A stretch of DNA of 64,000 nucleotides, taken from the NCBI RefSeq assembly GCF_001651805.1, contig NZ_CP015839.1:868001-932000 (forward strand). The letters run 5' to 3'. Origin of the DNA: Marinobacterium aestuarii (lineage in GTDB: Bacteria > Pseudomonadota > Gammaproteobacteria > Pseudomonadales > Balneatricaceae). Shown here in pieces: positions 8,325 to 17,340 of the stretch (position 1 is its first letter; each line of letters begins with the position of its first letter). The notes under the pieces are model-generated. The model was not told the origin of the DNA. It was given only the letters and a program-made list of their open reading frames with translations, and made no database searches. The translations under genes were made by a program, and so were the position numbers.

Positions 8325-9659
8325 ATGTCTTTGTATCGATTTGTTCAGGATTTGAGCTTTGCCGAGGTTCCCGCCCATACCCGCTACCTGATGAGCACCG
8401 CGCTGCTGGATATACTCGGCGTGGCGGCAGGTGCGCGGCACAACCACACCACCACCAGCATCAGGGCCTATGCCACCGAGCACTACCTGCCTGGCCGGCT
8501 CAGCAGCCGTCTGCTGTTTGATGGCAGGCCAGTGCATCCGCTGGGGGCGGCCTGGGTAGGGGGCTTTTGCATCGATAGCCTCGATGCCCATGAAGGTCAC
8601 TTCACCTCCAAGGGCCATGCCGGTGCCACTGTAGTGCCGGCGTTGCTGGCGCTGGTGGATGCCTGTCGTGCACAGGGGCGCGACATCAGCGGTGCCGAGT
8701 TTATGGCCGCCCTTACCGTTGGCTATGAAACGGCCCTGCGTGCAGGTGTCGCACTGATGGATACGGCGCCGGAATACCATGCATCCGGTGCCTTTTCGGG
8801 GCTGGGTGTGGTGTGTGGCGGTGCCCGCCTGCTGGGGCTGGATGAAGACACCTTCCTGCATGCATTGGGCATTGCCGAGTATTTCGGTCCGCGCTGCCCG
8901 ATGATGCGCCTGGTGGACTTCCCGACCATGCTGCGGGACGCCCATGGCGCCGGTGCCTACGCCGGTTTGAACGCGCTCTTTATGGCCCAGGCAGGCATTA
9001 CCGGGGCGCCTGCGGCAACGGTTGAAGCCGATGGGGTCAAACACTGCTGGCAGGGTCTGGGACAGCGCTGGGAGATTGATGCCCAGTACTTCAAGCCCTG
9101 GCCGGTATGTCGCTGGGCGCAGCCGGCACTGACCGCTGTTACGGCACTGATGGCCGAGCACGGGGATATCAAGGGTAGCGACATTGAGCAGGTGCGGGTT
9201 GAAACCTTCCACGAATCCATGCGCCTGCAGGGGCATTTCCCGGCCAATGCCGATGAAGCCCAGTACGGTCTGGCGTTCCCGCTGGCGGCATTGATCAGCC
9301 GTGGCCAGGTGGGCCCCAATGAGGTCACCGGGGATGCGATTCATGCCGAGGACATTCTGGCTGTGAGCAGGCGGATCGACATCGTTGAAGCCGAGGATCT
9401 GTCGGCACGCTTCCCCGGGGAGATCCTCTCCAGGGTGAGCATCAGCCTGAAGGATGGCCAGGTGTTGCAGAGTCCTGTGACCGCCGCCAAGGGCGACCCC
9501 GCCACCGCCATGACCCGGGCGGAGTTCCGTGACAAGTTCCAGCGCCTGGCATTGGTCAATTTCGACCAGGCCCGTATCGACGCCATCATTGCGGCCGTCG
9601 ACACTCTGGAGCAGGCACCGGATTGCAGTGGGTTGCTGGAGCAGGTGCTGAACGCCTGA
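8325..9659 (+). CDS. MmgE/PrpD-family protein
   Basis: 444 residues of the MmgE/PrpD fold, whose known members are 2-methylcitrate dehydratase and cis-aconitate decarboxylase and which also includes many uncharacterised enzymes. The N-terminal helical domain begins at residue 1 (TRYLMSTALLDILGVAAGA), has the family segment SLDAHEGHFTSKGHAG (about 86-101) and continues through KPWPVCRWAQPALTA to the C-terminal domain. The gene follows the transporter terminator by 22 bp, so it depends on read-through or its own promoter. No other methylcitrate-cycle gene is nearby, which argues against a propionate role. The substrate is unknown; a link to the betaine locus is only by position. Confidence 0.85.
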   Translation: MSLYRFVQDLSFAEVPAHTRYLMSTALLDILGVAAGARHNHTTTSIRAYATEHYLPGRLSSRLLFDGRPVHPLGAAWVGGFCIDSLDAHEGHFTSKGHAGATVVPALLALVDACRAQGRDISGAEFMAALTVGYETALRAGVALMDTAPEYHASGAFSGLGVVCGGARLLGLDEDTFLHALGIAEYFGPRCPMMRLVDFPTMLRDAHGAGAYAGLNALFMAQAGITGAPAATVEADGVKHCWQGLGQRWEIDAQYFKPWPVCRWAQPALTAVTALMAEHGDIKGSDIEQVRVETFHESMRLQGHFPANADEAQYGLAFPLAALISRGQVGPNEVTGDAIHAEDILAVSRRIDIVEAEDLSARFPGEILSRVSISLKDGQVLQSPVTAAKGDPATAMTRAEFRDKFQRLALVNFDQARIDAIIAAVDTLEQAPDCSGLLEQVLNA

Positions 9660-9776
9660 GTTTTCCGGTAGAGGCCCTGCCGCTCAGCAACTAGTAGCCA
9701 GGGGGCTTGCGGTGTAAAGGTGCGCCTGGTTGCCACCTTTTAGCTGGAGCTATCTGCAGCCATCCGGCTTGTCGGT

Positions 9777-9790
9777 TTGTTATATAACAA
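9777..9790. promoter_or_regulatory. Perfect 14-bp palindrome before the diguanylate cyclase gene
   Basis: TTGTTATATAACAA, immediately before a possible -10 box (TATATT at 9794-9799). Its position suggests an operator over the cyclase promoter. The regulator is unknown. Confidence 0.4.
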
Positions 9791-9893
9791 TGCTATATTG
9801 GCGAACAATCGACCCCAACGCGTTGATATGGATGCTGATGTATTGGTGTATAAACATTCGGCTAGGCATAAATTGCAGCGTGAATCTGACGTG

Positions 9894-11810
9894 ATGCTGT
9901 GCGGCCAACGCCGTGCTTCGGCAGTGACAGCCCGGGCATGGCTTTGCTCACTGGTCATGCTGCTATTGGGCGTTTTTCCTGGGGTGGGATTGGGCGCTGA
10001 GTCTGGTGCCCTGCTGGTGCTGCAGCCGGTGATGCAGGTCGTGCAGCTCGCGCCCTATCTGTCAGTGCTGGAAGATCCTGGCCGTGCGCTCACCGTGGAT
10101 GAGGTTCGCAGTGATTCCCTGCGACAACAGTTTGTCCCGTTGCCCACGGGCAGGACGGCCTTTGGAGTATCCTCATCCGCCTGGTGGGTGCGACTGAAGG
10201 CTCAAAATCCTGGGCGCGAAGCCGTCGCCTGGGTTCTGAATGTACCCCACAACACCACTGACTACGTCGACAGCTACGAGGTTCGGCCAGAGGGTACTGT
10301 CGTCACGCAGCTGGCCGGCGACCACCGCCCCTTTGAGGCGCAGCGCCCTGCGAGCGAGACATTCAGCTTTTCCTACCTGACGGCACCGGGCGCGAGCAGC
10401 GAAATCTATATCCGTTTTGCCTACGACTCGGCCGGCATTATCAATGTATACCAGGAGGCCTCCACGGCGGTGGCCTTTGCGCAGCAGCAGCACACCAAGG
10501 CCCTGTGGCTTGGCGTTTTCCTTGGCGCCACCCTGCTGGTCATCCTCTACAATCTTTTCCTGATACTGTCTGTACGCGAGGCGCCATTCTTCTGGTATCT
10601 GCTTTACGCTTCGGCGGCCACCTTGACCTATCTGTCCCTGAGCGGGCTTGGATACCGTTATCTGTGGCATTTCAGCCCGCAGTTGTCTGACACCATCCCC
10701 AATATGGCGGTGATTCTGTTCTATATGCTGGCGGTGCAGTTCAGCCGCAGCTTTCTGGAAACCCGGGTCAGGGCTCCGCGCTTTGATCGCATCCTGCTGG
10801 GGTTGATTGCTCTGACTGCAGTCAGCGCGCTGCTGTTATTCACCGGCTATCGTGGCGTGTCAGTCAAGCTGACGCTGCTGATCGGACTGCTGCTGGGGCT
10901 GTTTCCCGTGCTCGGTGCCTGGCTGTGGTATCAGGGTCATCAGATCGCCCGCGGCTATACGCTGGCCTGGACCATCTGGTCGCTCACGGTTATAGGCGCC
11001 ATTCTGCGCTTCACGGGCATTATGCCGTCCGATCCTTTTTCCATTGGCGCGACCCGTTTCGGCATGATCTCGCAGACAGTGCTGCTGGCCTTTGCGCTGG
11101 CGGACCGAATCAATATTCTGCGCAATGAAAAGCTCAGCGCCGAAAAGCGCGAGCTGAGTGCCTCGTTAAAGTCCAGGAACGAGCTGGAGTCCAAGGTACT
11201 GGAGCGGACGCGGGAACTGGAAGCCTCAAGGCACCAGGCCGAGATTCTGGCACGGGAAGATTCCCTGACAGGCTTGCTGAACAGGCGTGCATTTTTTGAG
11301 CGTGGCAATGAAGAAGTGGGGCGGGCCCTGCGTCATCGGCATCCGCTTAGCGTCATCATGCTGGATATCGACAGCTTCAAGACGGTGAATGACGGCTTCG
11401 GTCACGGGGTGGGGGACAAGGTCATCCGGGAAGTGGCCCTGACGCTCACCAGAGTACTGCGGGATTCGGATATCAAGGCGCGGATGGGGGGCGAGGAGTT
11501 TGCCGTGATCCTGGTACAGACGCCACAGGAGTCCGCTTTGCTAATGGCTGAGCGGCTGCGGGTTGCGGTGCAGGCTTGCCAGGTGGCGGTGGAAGGAAGG
11601 GCGGCGGGCAGAGCAGGTGGTGCGGCGGTGACAGTGACCTCCAGCTTTGGTGTCTCGCAGCTGACAGACGGCGTGGATACGTTGGAGGCCGTGTTGGCCC
11701 GCGCCGACGCCGCGCTCTACCAGGCCAAGAACAGGGGGCGCAACCGTGTCTGTGCCGCGAATATGGCGGAGCCTGCCGTACCTCACTTTGAACAGCTGCA
11801 GAACGGCTAG
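9894..11810 (+). CDS. Membrane diguanylate cyclase with 7TMR-DISM sensor
   Basis: Makes cyclic di-GMP. From the ATG at 9894 it has 638 residues; another ATG at 9828 (22 residues longer) and a TTG at 9777 are in frame, and none has a clear ribosome site. I chose 9894 because a signal peptide follows directly (LCSLVMLLLGVFPGVGLGAE). Order: a periplasmic DISMED2-like beta domain (about 30-190), seven hydrophobic helices (about 205-405), a short coiled coil (AEKRELSASLKSRNELESKV) and a C-terminal GGDEF domain. The active site reads GGEEF, and the inhibitory I-site RDSD lies exactly five residues before it, so product feedback should be intact. It may influence motility, given the flagellar cluster in the same window, but that is inference. 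Confidence 0.9.
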   Translation: MLCGQRRASAVTARAWLCSLVMLLLGVFPGVGLGAESGALLVLQPVMQVVQLAPYLSVLEDPGRALTVDEVRSDSLRQQFVPLPTGRTAFGVSSSAWWVRLKAQNPGREAVAWVLNVPHNTTDYVDSYEVRPEGTVVTQLAGDHRPFEAQRPASETFSFSYLTAPGASSEIYIRFAYDSAGIINVYQEASTAVAFAQQQHTKALWLGVFLGATLLVILYNLFLILSVREAPFFWYLLYASAATLTYLSLSGLGYRYLWHFSPQLSDTIPNMAVILFYMLAVQFSRSFLETRVRAPRFDRILLGLIALTAVSALLLFTGYRGVSVKLTLLIGLLLGLFPVLGAWLWYQGHQIARGYTLAWTIWSLTVIGAILRFTGIMPSDPFSIGATRFGMISQTVLLAFALADRINILRNEKLSAEKRELSASLKSRNELESKVLERTRELEASRHQAEILAREDSLTGLLNRRAFFERGNEEVGRALRHRHPLSVIMLDIDSFKTVNDGFGHGVGDKVIREVALTLTRVLRDSDIKARMGGEEFAVILVQTPQESALLMAERLRVAVQACQVAVEGRAAGRAGGAAVTVTSSFGVSQLTDGVDTLEAVLARADAALYQAKNRGRNRVCAANMAEPAVPHFEQLQNG

Positions 11811-11821
11811 GCCTGCAGGAT

Positions 11822-11892
11822 GACCGCCAGGGATGGTGGAAATCCTGAAAATGCAGGAGCACATTTCAGGGGACCGCCAGGGATGGTGGAAA
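11822..11892. repeat. Duplicated hairpin repeat after the cyclase gene
   Basis: Two identical 21-bp copies at 11822-11842 and 11872-11892 (50-bp period), each containing CCGCCAGGGATGGTGG, which can fold as CCGCCA/TGGTGG with a GGGA loop. They lie between convergent genes and may act in termination or be a dispersed repeat family. Confidence 0.7.
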
Positions 11893-11925
11893 GCCCCAAA
11901 AAAACGGCCTGTTCGACAGTGTTGC

Positions 11926-13440
11926 TTAAGTGGCTTTTCCTCTGGAGAAGCGAGCCTTGATCAGACGCGGCAGCGCTGTCTGGCTGATGATCAGCCAGGT
12001 GACCACCAGGGTCAGGATCAGCGAGATCGGGCTGGTCACCAGTTCGTGCATGAGGCCCAGCGTGCTGTCCCCCACCGAGATCATCGCCCGTCTATAGGAC
12101 ACGTCCATCAGGGGGCCCAGGATCACGCCGAGAATAATAGGCCCCACCTGGAACCCGGCCATCTTCAGGAAGTAGCCAAAGACCCCAAAGCCCAGCAGCC
12201 AGAAGATATCGGCAATGTTGTTGTTGATGGCATAGGCACCCACTACCGACAGAATAATAATCAGTGGCAACAGCAGCCCCTTGGGCATTTCCACCATCTT
12301 GGCAAAAATCTTGATGCCGGTGAGGCCAAAGATCAGCAGGAAGATGTTGGCCAGGGTCAGGTTACCTACGGTAAACCAGAACAGGTGCGGGGTTTCGATC
12401 ATCATCATCGGGCCTGGTTTCAGGCCGTGGATATAGAGTGCACCGATAATGACGGCGGTCACTGCATCACCCGGCATGCCGAGTGTCAGCATCGGAATAT
12501 AGGCACCACCGACGGCGGCATTGTTGGCCGATTCCGGCGCCACCAGGCCTTCGTAAGCGCCTTCGCCAAAGGGTTTGGACGGATTTTTTACCGAGCGCTT
12601 GGCGTGGTCATAGGCCATCAGGGAGGCAATATCGCCGCCGGTGCCGGGCAGAGCGCCGATAAAGACGCCAATAAAGGATGTCCGGATCGACAGGGGCAGG
12701 TATTTCAGCACCACCGACCAGGATGGAATGATTTTGGAGACATCCTGCTTGATGGGTTTGAGGCCTATATGGTGCAGCTGGAACAGGGCCTCGGAGACAC
12801 CGAAGAAGCCGATCATGGCGACCACATAGGGAATGCCGCCCAGCAGCATCACTGTATCGAAGGTAAAGCGGCCTTCCGCGGTCATCGGGTCCATGCCCAC
12901 CATGCCGATACAGGCACCGAAGGCGGCACAGAAGATGCCCTTGGCCATGGACTCGCCCGACAGGCTCGCCACCAGCAGCAGTCCCATCAGCGCCAATAGC
13001 AGATAGTCGCGCGGGGCAAACATCAGCGCCACATCCGACACCAGTGGTGCGGCGATGGCCAGTACCAGAATGCCGATAAAACCACCGATAACCGAGACGA
13101 CAGTGGTGACGCCGATGGCCTGGCCGGCGAGGCCCTGCTTGGCCAGCGGGAAGCCATCGAAGGCGGTGGCGATGGCCGATGGCGCACCTGGAATATTCAG
13201 TAAAATGGCAGAACGGGAACCCCCATAAACACCGCCGATATAGACGCCGACCATCAGCGCCAGGGCGTTGTTCACGTCCCAGGAAAAGGTAAAGGAAATC
13301 AGGATCGATACGGCCATGGTGACCGACAGACCCGGAATGGCACCGACATAGATCCCCGCCAGGGTGCCCAGGGCGGTAAGCCCGAGCAGCGAGGGGTCCA
13401 TCCAGGACATCATAAAGTAACCGAACATGGAATCAGCCAT
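11926..13440 (-). CDS. tctA: TctA-family permease of a tripartite tricarboxylate transporter
   Basis: Large membrane subunit of a TTT-family secondary carboxylate transporter; 504 residues with about 11-12 hydrophobic helices. The N-terminal repeat carries the TctA glycine/proline motif GIYVGAIPGLSVTMA (about 29-43), and a second such motif, GALPGTGGD, lies in the middle of the protein. AAGGAGT precedes the ATG. It is the last gene of tctC-tctB-tctA on the minus strand. Substrates of this family range from citrate to aromatic and other carboxylates and cannot be predicted from the permease. Confidence 0.93.
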   Translation of the reverse strand: MADSMFGYFMMSWMDPSLLGLTALGTLAGIYVGAIPGLSVTMAVSILISFTFSWDVNNALALMVGVYIGGVYGGSRSAILLNIPGAPSAIATAFDGFPLAKQGLAGQAIGVTTVVSVIGGFIGILVLAIAAPLVSDVALMFAPRDYLLLALMGLLLVASLSGESMAKGIFCAAFGACIGMVGMDPMTAEGRFTFDTVMLLGGIPYVVAMIGFFGVSEALFQLHHIGLKPIKQDVSKIIPSWSVVLKYLPLSIRTSFIGVFIGALPGTGGDIASLMAYDHAKRSVKNPSKPFGEGAYEGLVAPESANNAAVGGAYIPMLTLGMPGDAVTAVIIGALYIHGLKPGPMMMIETPHLFWFTVGNLTLANIFLLIFGLTGIKIFAKMVEMPKGLLLPLIIILSVVGAYAINNNIADIFWLLGFGVFGYFLKMAGFQVGPIILGVILGPLMDVSYRRAMISVGDSTLGLMHELVTSPISLILTLVVTWLIISQTALPRLIKARFSRGKAT

Positions 13441-13460
13441 CAGAACACTCCTTACTCAGC

Positions 13461-13931
13461 TCAGGGCAAGACAACCCGGAACAGGTAGTTGAACAGGCCG
13501 TAAATCACGACAACAGCGACGGCGGCGATAAGAATGCTGCGCAGCGGTGTGCTGCCGCGCAGGTAGATAAAGCCGCAGCACAAAAACAAAAAGGTGCTGA
13601 TCAGAAAGCCCAGCGGCTGCAACAGGAACATGTAAGCCACGATGAGTGCGGTGAACAGCACGATGCGCAACGGCATCAACTCGTTGATCACGCGCCAGGC
13701 AGGTGGCTTGTCCTGTTTCGGTATCCGGCGTGCGATGCGCCAGTTCTGCACCACCAGACAGAGCATGGCGCCGGTCATGATGGCGGAGGACACCACCGGA
13801 AAGGCGCCGGGGGTACTGAGGCCCGAGAAGCCTGAAATGGCGATGGCCTGATACAAAACGAAAGCGCTGAACGCCAGCAACAACCAGCTGATCACCGCTT
13901 CGCCGGGGTGAAGTTTGCGTGCAATTTTCAT
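13461..13931 (-). CDS. tctB: TctB-family small membrane subunit
   Basis: 156 residues with four predicted helices (AVISWLLLAFSAFVLYQAI; FPVVSSAIMTGAMLCLVV; MPLRIVLFTALIVAYMFLL; ILIAAVAVVVIYGLF), typical of the poorly conserved TctB subunit. I start it at the ATG at 13931; a GTG four codons earlier is possible. It lies 20 bp before tctA and after tctC, so the three form an operon. Confidence 0.88.
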   Translation of the reverse strand: MKIARKLHPGEAVISWLLLAFSAFVLYQAIAISGFSGLSTPGAFPVVSSAIMTGAMLCLVVQNWRIARRIPKQDKPPAWRVINELMPLRIVLFTALIVAYMFLLQPLGFLISTFLFLCCGFIYLRGSTPLRSILIAAVAVVVIYGLFNYLFRVVLP

Positions 13932-13985
13932 AGGGAGTACCACTTGTCCACAGGGCAGGGGTGCCCTGTGGAAGAGCTTGCGGGA

Positions 13986-14990
13986 TCAGGGCTTGGCGAT
14001 GCCAAACTCGGCCGGTGACACCTTGGTTTCACCTACGGCTTCCAGCGACCAGGCAGTGACGGACTGCCAGTGCTTGAGGAAAGCATCGGCTTCGTCACCG
14101 CTGATATTGGTGACCACGGCGCCGAAATCCTGCATGAACTTGCCGAACTGCTCGGTGGCAGCGGCCTGCTGGAAGGCATCGGTCAGCTTGGCCTTGGCAT
14201 CTTCTGGAATATCACGCTTGGCAAAGACGCCGTAGAAGGGCCCCCAGGGCAGGAATTTTTTGAATTCCGGCAGGTCAGCGGTGATCAGCGGAATTTCTTC
14301 CAGACCTGCTACCGGTGTATCGGACAGTACCGCCAGGGCTTTTACACGACCGGCGCGGATATGTTCGCGTACGGCGGTAAGGCCGGCCGGCATGAAGTCG
14401 ACATGGCCGCCCTGCAGGGCGGTGATGCCGGGGCCTTCGCCGTCAAAGGGGACGGCACGAACATCAAAGTCGGTGGCGGTTTTCAGCATGGCGCCGACCA
14501 CAAAGGGCAGGCCGCCGGGGCCGGTTGAACCCATTTTGACCGTGCCAGGGTTGGCCTGGGCATCGGCAACCAGTTCTTTCATCGAGGTCCAGGGCTTGTC
14601 GTTGTTGGCGACAATGACCACCACGCCACGGGCCAGAATGTTCACCGGGTAGAAGTCGGCGTAATCCAGCTTGGACAGGCCCAGCACCTTGTGCAGCTGC
14701 GGGTTTTCCGCACCGTACAGCAGGGTGTAGCCATCGCTGGGGCGTGAATTGACGTAGTTGGTAGAGATGGCACCGGCGCCGCCGGACTTGTTCACCAGTA
14801 CGATCTCCCCGCCGAGCAGCGGTTCAACCAGCGGCGTCACGGCACGGGCGACGTTATCGGTCGCACCGCCAGCGCCCCACATGATGGCGCCCTGAAGGTT
14901 TTTCTCGGGGAAATCGGCGGCCTGGAGGCCGGTAGACAAAAGGCCTGCCAGAGCGCTGCAGACGAGGGCTTTCTTGATGGAGTGAGTCAT
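13986..14990 (-). CDS. tctC: TctC-family (Bug) periplasmic substrate-binding protein
   Basis: 334-residue extracytoplasmic binding protein of the TTT transporter. Signal peptide MTHSIKKALVCSALAGLLST with cleavage near LQA-AD. The mature protein has the Bug-family features: GGATDNVARAV near the N-terminus (ligand-carboxylate loop), the NKSGGAGAISTNYV segment and GSTGPGGLPFVVGAML. Upstream (14991-15220) is an AT-rich region with a duplicated TATATATGTTAT motif and no gene. The neighbouring dehydrogenase, TIM-barrel protein and VOC protein suggest a cyclic polyol acid or shikimate-type ligand, as inference. Confidence 0.92.
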   Translation of the reverse strand: MTHSIKKALVCSALAGLLSTGLQAADFPEKNLQGAIMWGAGGATDNVARAVTPLVEPLLGGEIVLVNKSGGAGAISTNYVNSRPSDGYTLLYGAENPQLHKVLGLSKLDYADFYPVNILARGVVVIVANNDKPWTSMKELVADAQANPGTVKMGSTGPGGLPFVVGAMLKTATDFDVRAVPFDGEGPGITALQGGHVDFMPAGLTAVREHIRAGRVKALAVLSDTPVAGLEEIPLITADLPEFKKFLPWGPFYGVFAKRDIPEDAKAKLTDAFQQAAATEQFGKFMQDFGAVVTNISGDEADAFLKHWQSVTAWSLEAVGETKVSPAEFGIAKP

Positions 14991-15057
14991 TGTGGTTTCC
15001 TTTTTGTTATTGAACCCGGCGTGCGCGTGGCAGTGGCTCGGGGGTGGAGCAAAATCG

Positions 15058-15138
15058 TATATATGTTATATCTCTACCGGTATGCCTATGTAAAATAACA
15101 ATACGCATGGTTTATATTCTTTATTCTATATATGTTAT
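15058..15138. promoter_or_regulatory. Duplicated AT-rich motif in the tctC promoter region
   Basis: TATATATGTTAT occurs at 15058-15069 and 15127-15138, 69 bp apart in the same orientation, between tctC and the Gfo/Idh gene. It is a candidate binding site for one of the local regulators (LysR 16397 or GntR 19371) or simply AT-rich promoter DNA. Confidence 0.35.
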
Positions 15139-15220
15139 TGGTATCAGTTAATTAAATTAAGTCCTATCTATGTTTATTTGTCGAATCTGTTTTCCTCGCG
15201 CTGGAGGCCCTGTCAGCTGC

Positions 15221-16270
15221 TCAGTTTGATATCTGAACGCTGCCACCGGTACGGGTTGCCAGGCTGATGGCTTCGATTACCCTCAGGTTCTGCAAGCCAT
15301 CCGCAATGCTGACAAGAGGCGACGCCTGGTCGCGAATGACGGCGCAAAAGTGCACCAGTTGCTGGGCCAGCGGATCCAGGCGTTCCACATTGAGCGTAGA
15401 GCACTCAAAGGGCTTCCACCAAGAACGTTCAGCCTGGCCTGGATAGCGCTTCATGCGCAGCGTGGGGATTGCCAGGGAGCCCTGAGTGCCGGCGATGAGG
15501 TAGCAGTCTTCATCCGGGTAGTGGGCGTAGCTTTTGTTCTCATGGGAGCTTTGCTCCCAGCTGCGGGCACAGGCGGCGGTATCGGACAAGATGAACGAGC
15601 CCAGGGTGCCGTTGGCAAAACGCAGGCTCAGAGCCACCGTATCTTCAACCTCGAAGTTACGCTGCGCACTGGATGCCATGGCCTGTACCTCCAGGATCTC
15701 GCCGCACAGATAACGCAGGTTGCCGATCTCATGCACCATGTTGACCAGAATGGGGCCGGCGCCCTTGCGGCTGCGCCAGGGGGATTGCTCGAAATAGGCG
15801 TCGGGCTTGAAAAACATGGCGCTGCCGCTGACGGCCACCAGATCACCGAGAACATACTCGTCGATGATCTGTTTGGCTTTGGCAATAATGGGGCTGTGGT
15901 AGCGGTGATGACCCACCAGGCACTTGGCCTTGGCCGATAGCGCCGCATTCAGTAATTTGGCGCCTTCTTCCAGGGTGTGGGCGACCGGCTTTTCGATCAG
16001 TACCGGCACTGCGGCGGCGATGCAGGCAAGTCCCTGCTCGACATGAAGGTGGTTGGGCGTGGCCAGAATGATGCCGTCGGGTCTGCCGTGGTTTAACAGC
16101 TCATCAAGTGATGCGAACCAGGTTGTGCCATAGCTCTGGGCCATGGTTCTGGCGTCTGCACAGGGATCTACCACCGCCGCGAGCATGCAATCTTCGCTCG
16201 CGACCAGTAGATCCATATGGGCTTTGCCAATGATGCCTGCACCGACAACGGCAATCTTGAGTGGAGTCAT
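15221..16270 (-). CDS. Gfo/Idh/MocA-family NAD(P)-dependent oxidoreductase
   Basis: 349 residues. The N-terminal Rossmann fold begins at residue 4 with KIAVVGAGIIGKAHMDLL. The EKP motif of the family is at about residue 93-95 (VLIEKPVAHTL), where Lys is the usual catalytic residue. The C-terminal alpha/beta domain contains MVHEIGNLRYLCGE, where His is the usual substrate-contacting residue. The enzyme probably oxidises a hydroxyl of a cyclic polyol or sugar acid. It is divergent from a LysR gene and upstream of tctCBA on the same strand, so it is likely part of the same catabolic unit. The exact substrate is unknown. Confidence 0.9.
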   Translation of the reverse strand: MTPLKIAVVGAGIIGKAHMDLLVASEDCMLAAVVDPCADARTMAQSYGTTWFASLDELLNHGRPDGIILATPNHLHVEQGLACIAAAVPVLIEKPVAHTLEEGAKLLNAALSAKAKCLVGHHRYHSPIIAKAKQIIDEYVLGDLVAVSGSAMFFKPDAYFEQSPWRSRKGAGPILVNMVHEIGNLRYLCGEILEVQAMASSAQRNFEVEDTVALSLRFANGTLGSFILSDTAACARSWEQSSHENKSYAHYPDEDCYLIAGTQGSLAIPTLRMKRYPGQAERSWWKPFECSTLNVERLDPLAQQLVHFCAVIRDQASPLVSIADGLQNLRVIEAISLATRTGGSVQISN

Positions 16271-16328
16271 CTTCTGCGGTGTCCATTTTTATTTTATTGA
16301 TATCAAAGAATTGCTTTTTCGCTGATCT

Positions 16329-16354
16329 GGTTACCATGCTACATCAAGGTAATC
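16329..16354. promoter_or_regulatory. Inverted repeat in the Gfo/Idh-LysR divergent promoter
   Basis: GGTTACC (16329-16335) and GGTAATC (16348-16354) form a 6/7 inverted repeat separated by 12 bp. It is a candidate LysR site, located about 45 bp before the LysR start and 60 bp before the dehydrogenase start. Confidence 0.35.
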
Positions 16355-16396
16355 GGTTTATAATTGGGCGAATTGTTTAATCATTGATAGCAAAAC

Positions 16397-17317
16397 ATGA
16401 AGAATAACTGGGAGCTGGTCGACCTGTCGGTGTTCTGCGCGGTGGTCAAGTGCGGCAGTTTTACCGAGGCGGCGAAGGAGCTGGGTTATTCGGGGCCCTA
16501 TGTCAGCAAGCGCATTGCGGACCTTGAAACCAAGCTCGGCGCCAGGCTGTTTAATCGCACCACGCGCAGCATTCAGATCACCCCCGAGGGGCAGATTGCC
16601 CATGCCTGGGCCTGCAAAATTCTGGATGCTACCCAGGCCATGGCCAGGGATGTGGCGAACAGCAAGACCTCACCGACCGGGAGCCTGCGCATCAGCACCA
16701 GCCTGCGGCTGGGGCGCAATCATGTCGCGCCCATCCTGTCGCAGCTGGTAAGGGATCATCCTGGGCTCGATGTATGGCTGGAGCTGGTGGATCGCCGGGT
16801 GGATTTGCTGGAAGAGGGTATCGATATCGACATAAGGTCCGGCGGCGTTGATGAGCCCCATCTGGTGTCGCAGCTGGTGGTGGAATCGGCCCGGATTTTA
16901 TGTGCCACACCGGAGTATCTGGCAAGACAGGGTACGCCCAAGGTCCTGACCGACCTGAGTCAGCATCAGTGCATGCTGTTTCGGGATGGGGACTATCCCT
17001 TCGGTTCCTGGCGGCTGAATGGGCCCAATGGCCTTGAAACCGTTCGTGTGTCCGGCAATGTGCTGCGTTCTCATCACAGCGATGTGGTGAAAAACTGGGC
17101 GCTGGATGGCCAGGGCGTCATTCTGTTATCAGAGTGGGACGCCGCAGCCAGTTTGCGCGATGGCAGCTTCGTCAGGGTGTTGCCGCAATACAGTTACAAG
17201 GTTGATATCTGGGCCGTTACACAGGCGCGCCTGAGCCATTCGGCGCGAATGAAAGTCTGTGTCGATTATCTGGTTGAAAAGCTGAGAGTCGGTCCCTTTG
17301 CGCTGGATACCATGTGA
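16397..17317 (+). CDS. LysR-family transcriptional regulator
   Basis: 306 residues. The N-terminal winged helix-turn-helix is DLSVFCAVVKCGSFTEAAKELG, followed by the recognition helix around SGPYVSKRIADLE. The effector domain resembles the CrgA/DsdC-like branch (GSLRISTSLRLGRNHVAPIL). It is divergently transcribed from the Gfo/Idh dehydrogenase and convergent with the TIM-barrel gene, so it probably regulates the surrounding carboxylate cluster. The inducer is unknown. Confidence 0.9.
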   Translation: MKNNWELVDLSVFCAVVKCGSFTEAAKELGYSGPYVSKRIADLETKLGARLFNRTTRSIQITPEGQIAHAWACKILDATQAMARDVANSKTSPTGSLRISTSLRLGRNHVAPILSQLVRDHPGLDVWLELVDRRVDLLEEGIDIDIRSGGVDEPHLVSQLVVESARILCATPEYLARQGTPKVLTDLSQHQCMLFRDGDYPFGSWRLNGPNGLETVRVSGNVLRSHHSDVVKNWALDGQGVILLSEWDAAASLRDGSFVRVLPQYSYKVDIWAVTQARLSHSARMKVCVDYLVEKLRVGPFALDTM

Positions 17318-17340
17318 ATTGAGGGGGTTGCGAGCGAGGT

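Noticed and set aside
8325-9659. prpD (2-methylcitrate dehydratase)
   Set aside because: The fold is right but there is no prpB/prpC/acnD context, so the specific name is not supported.
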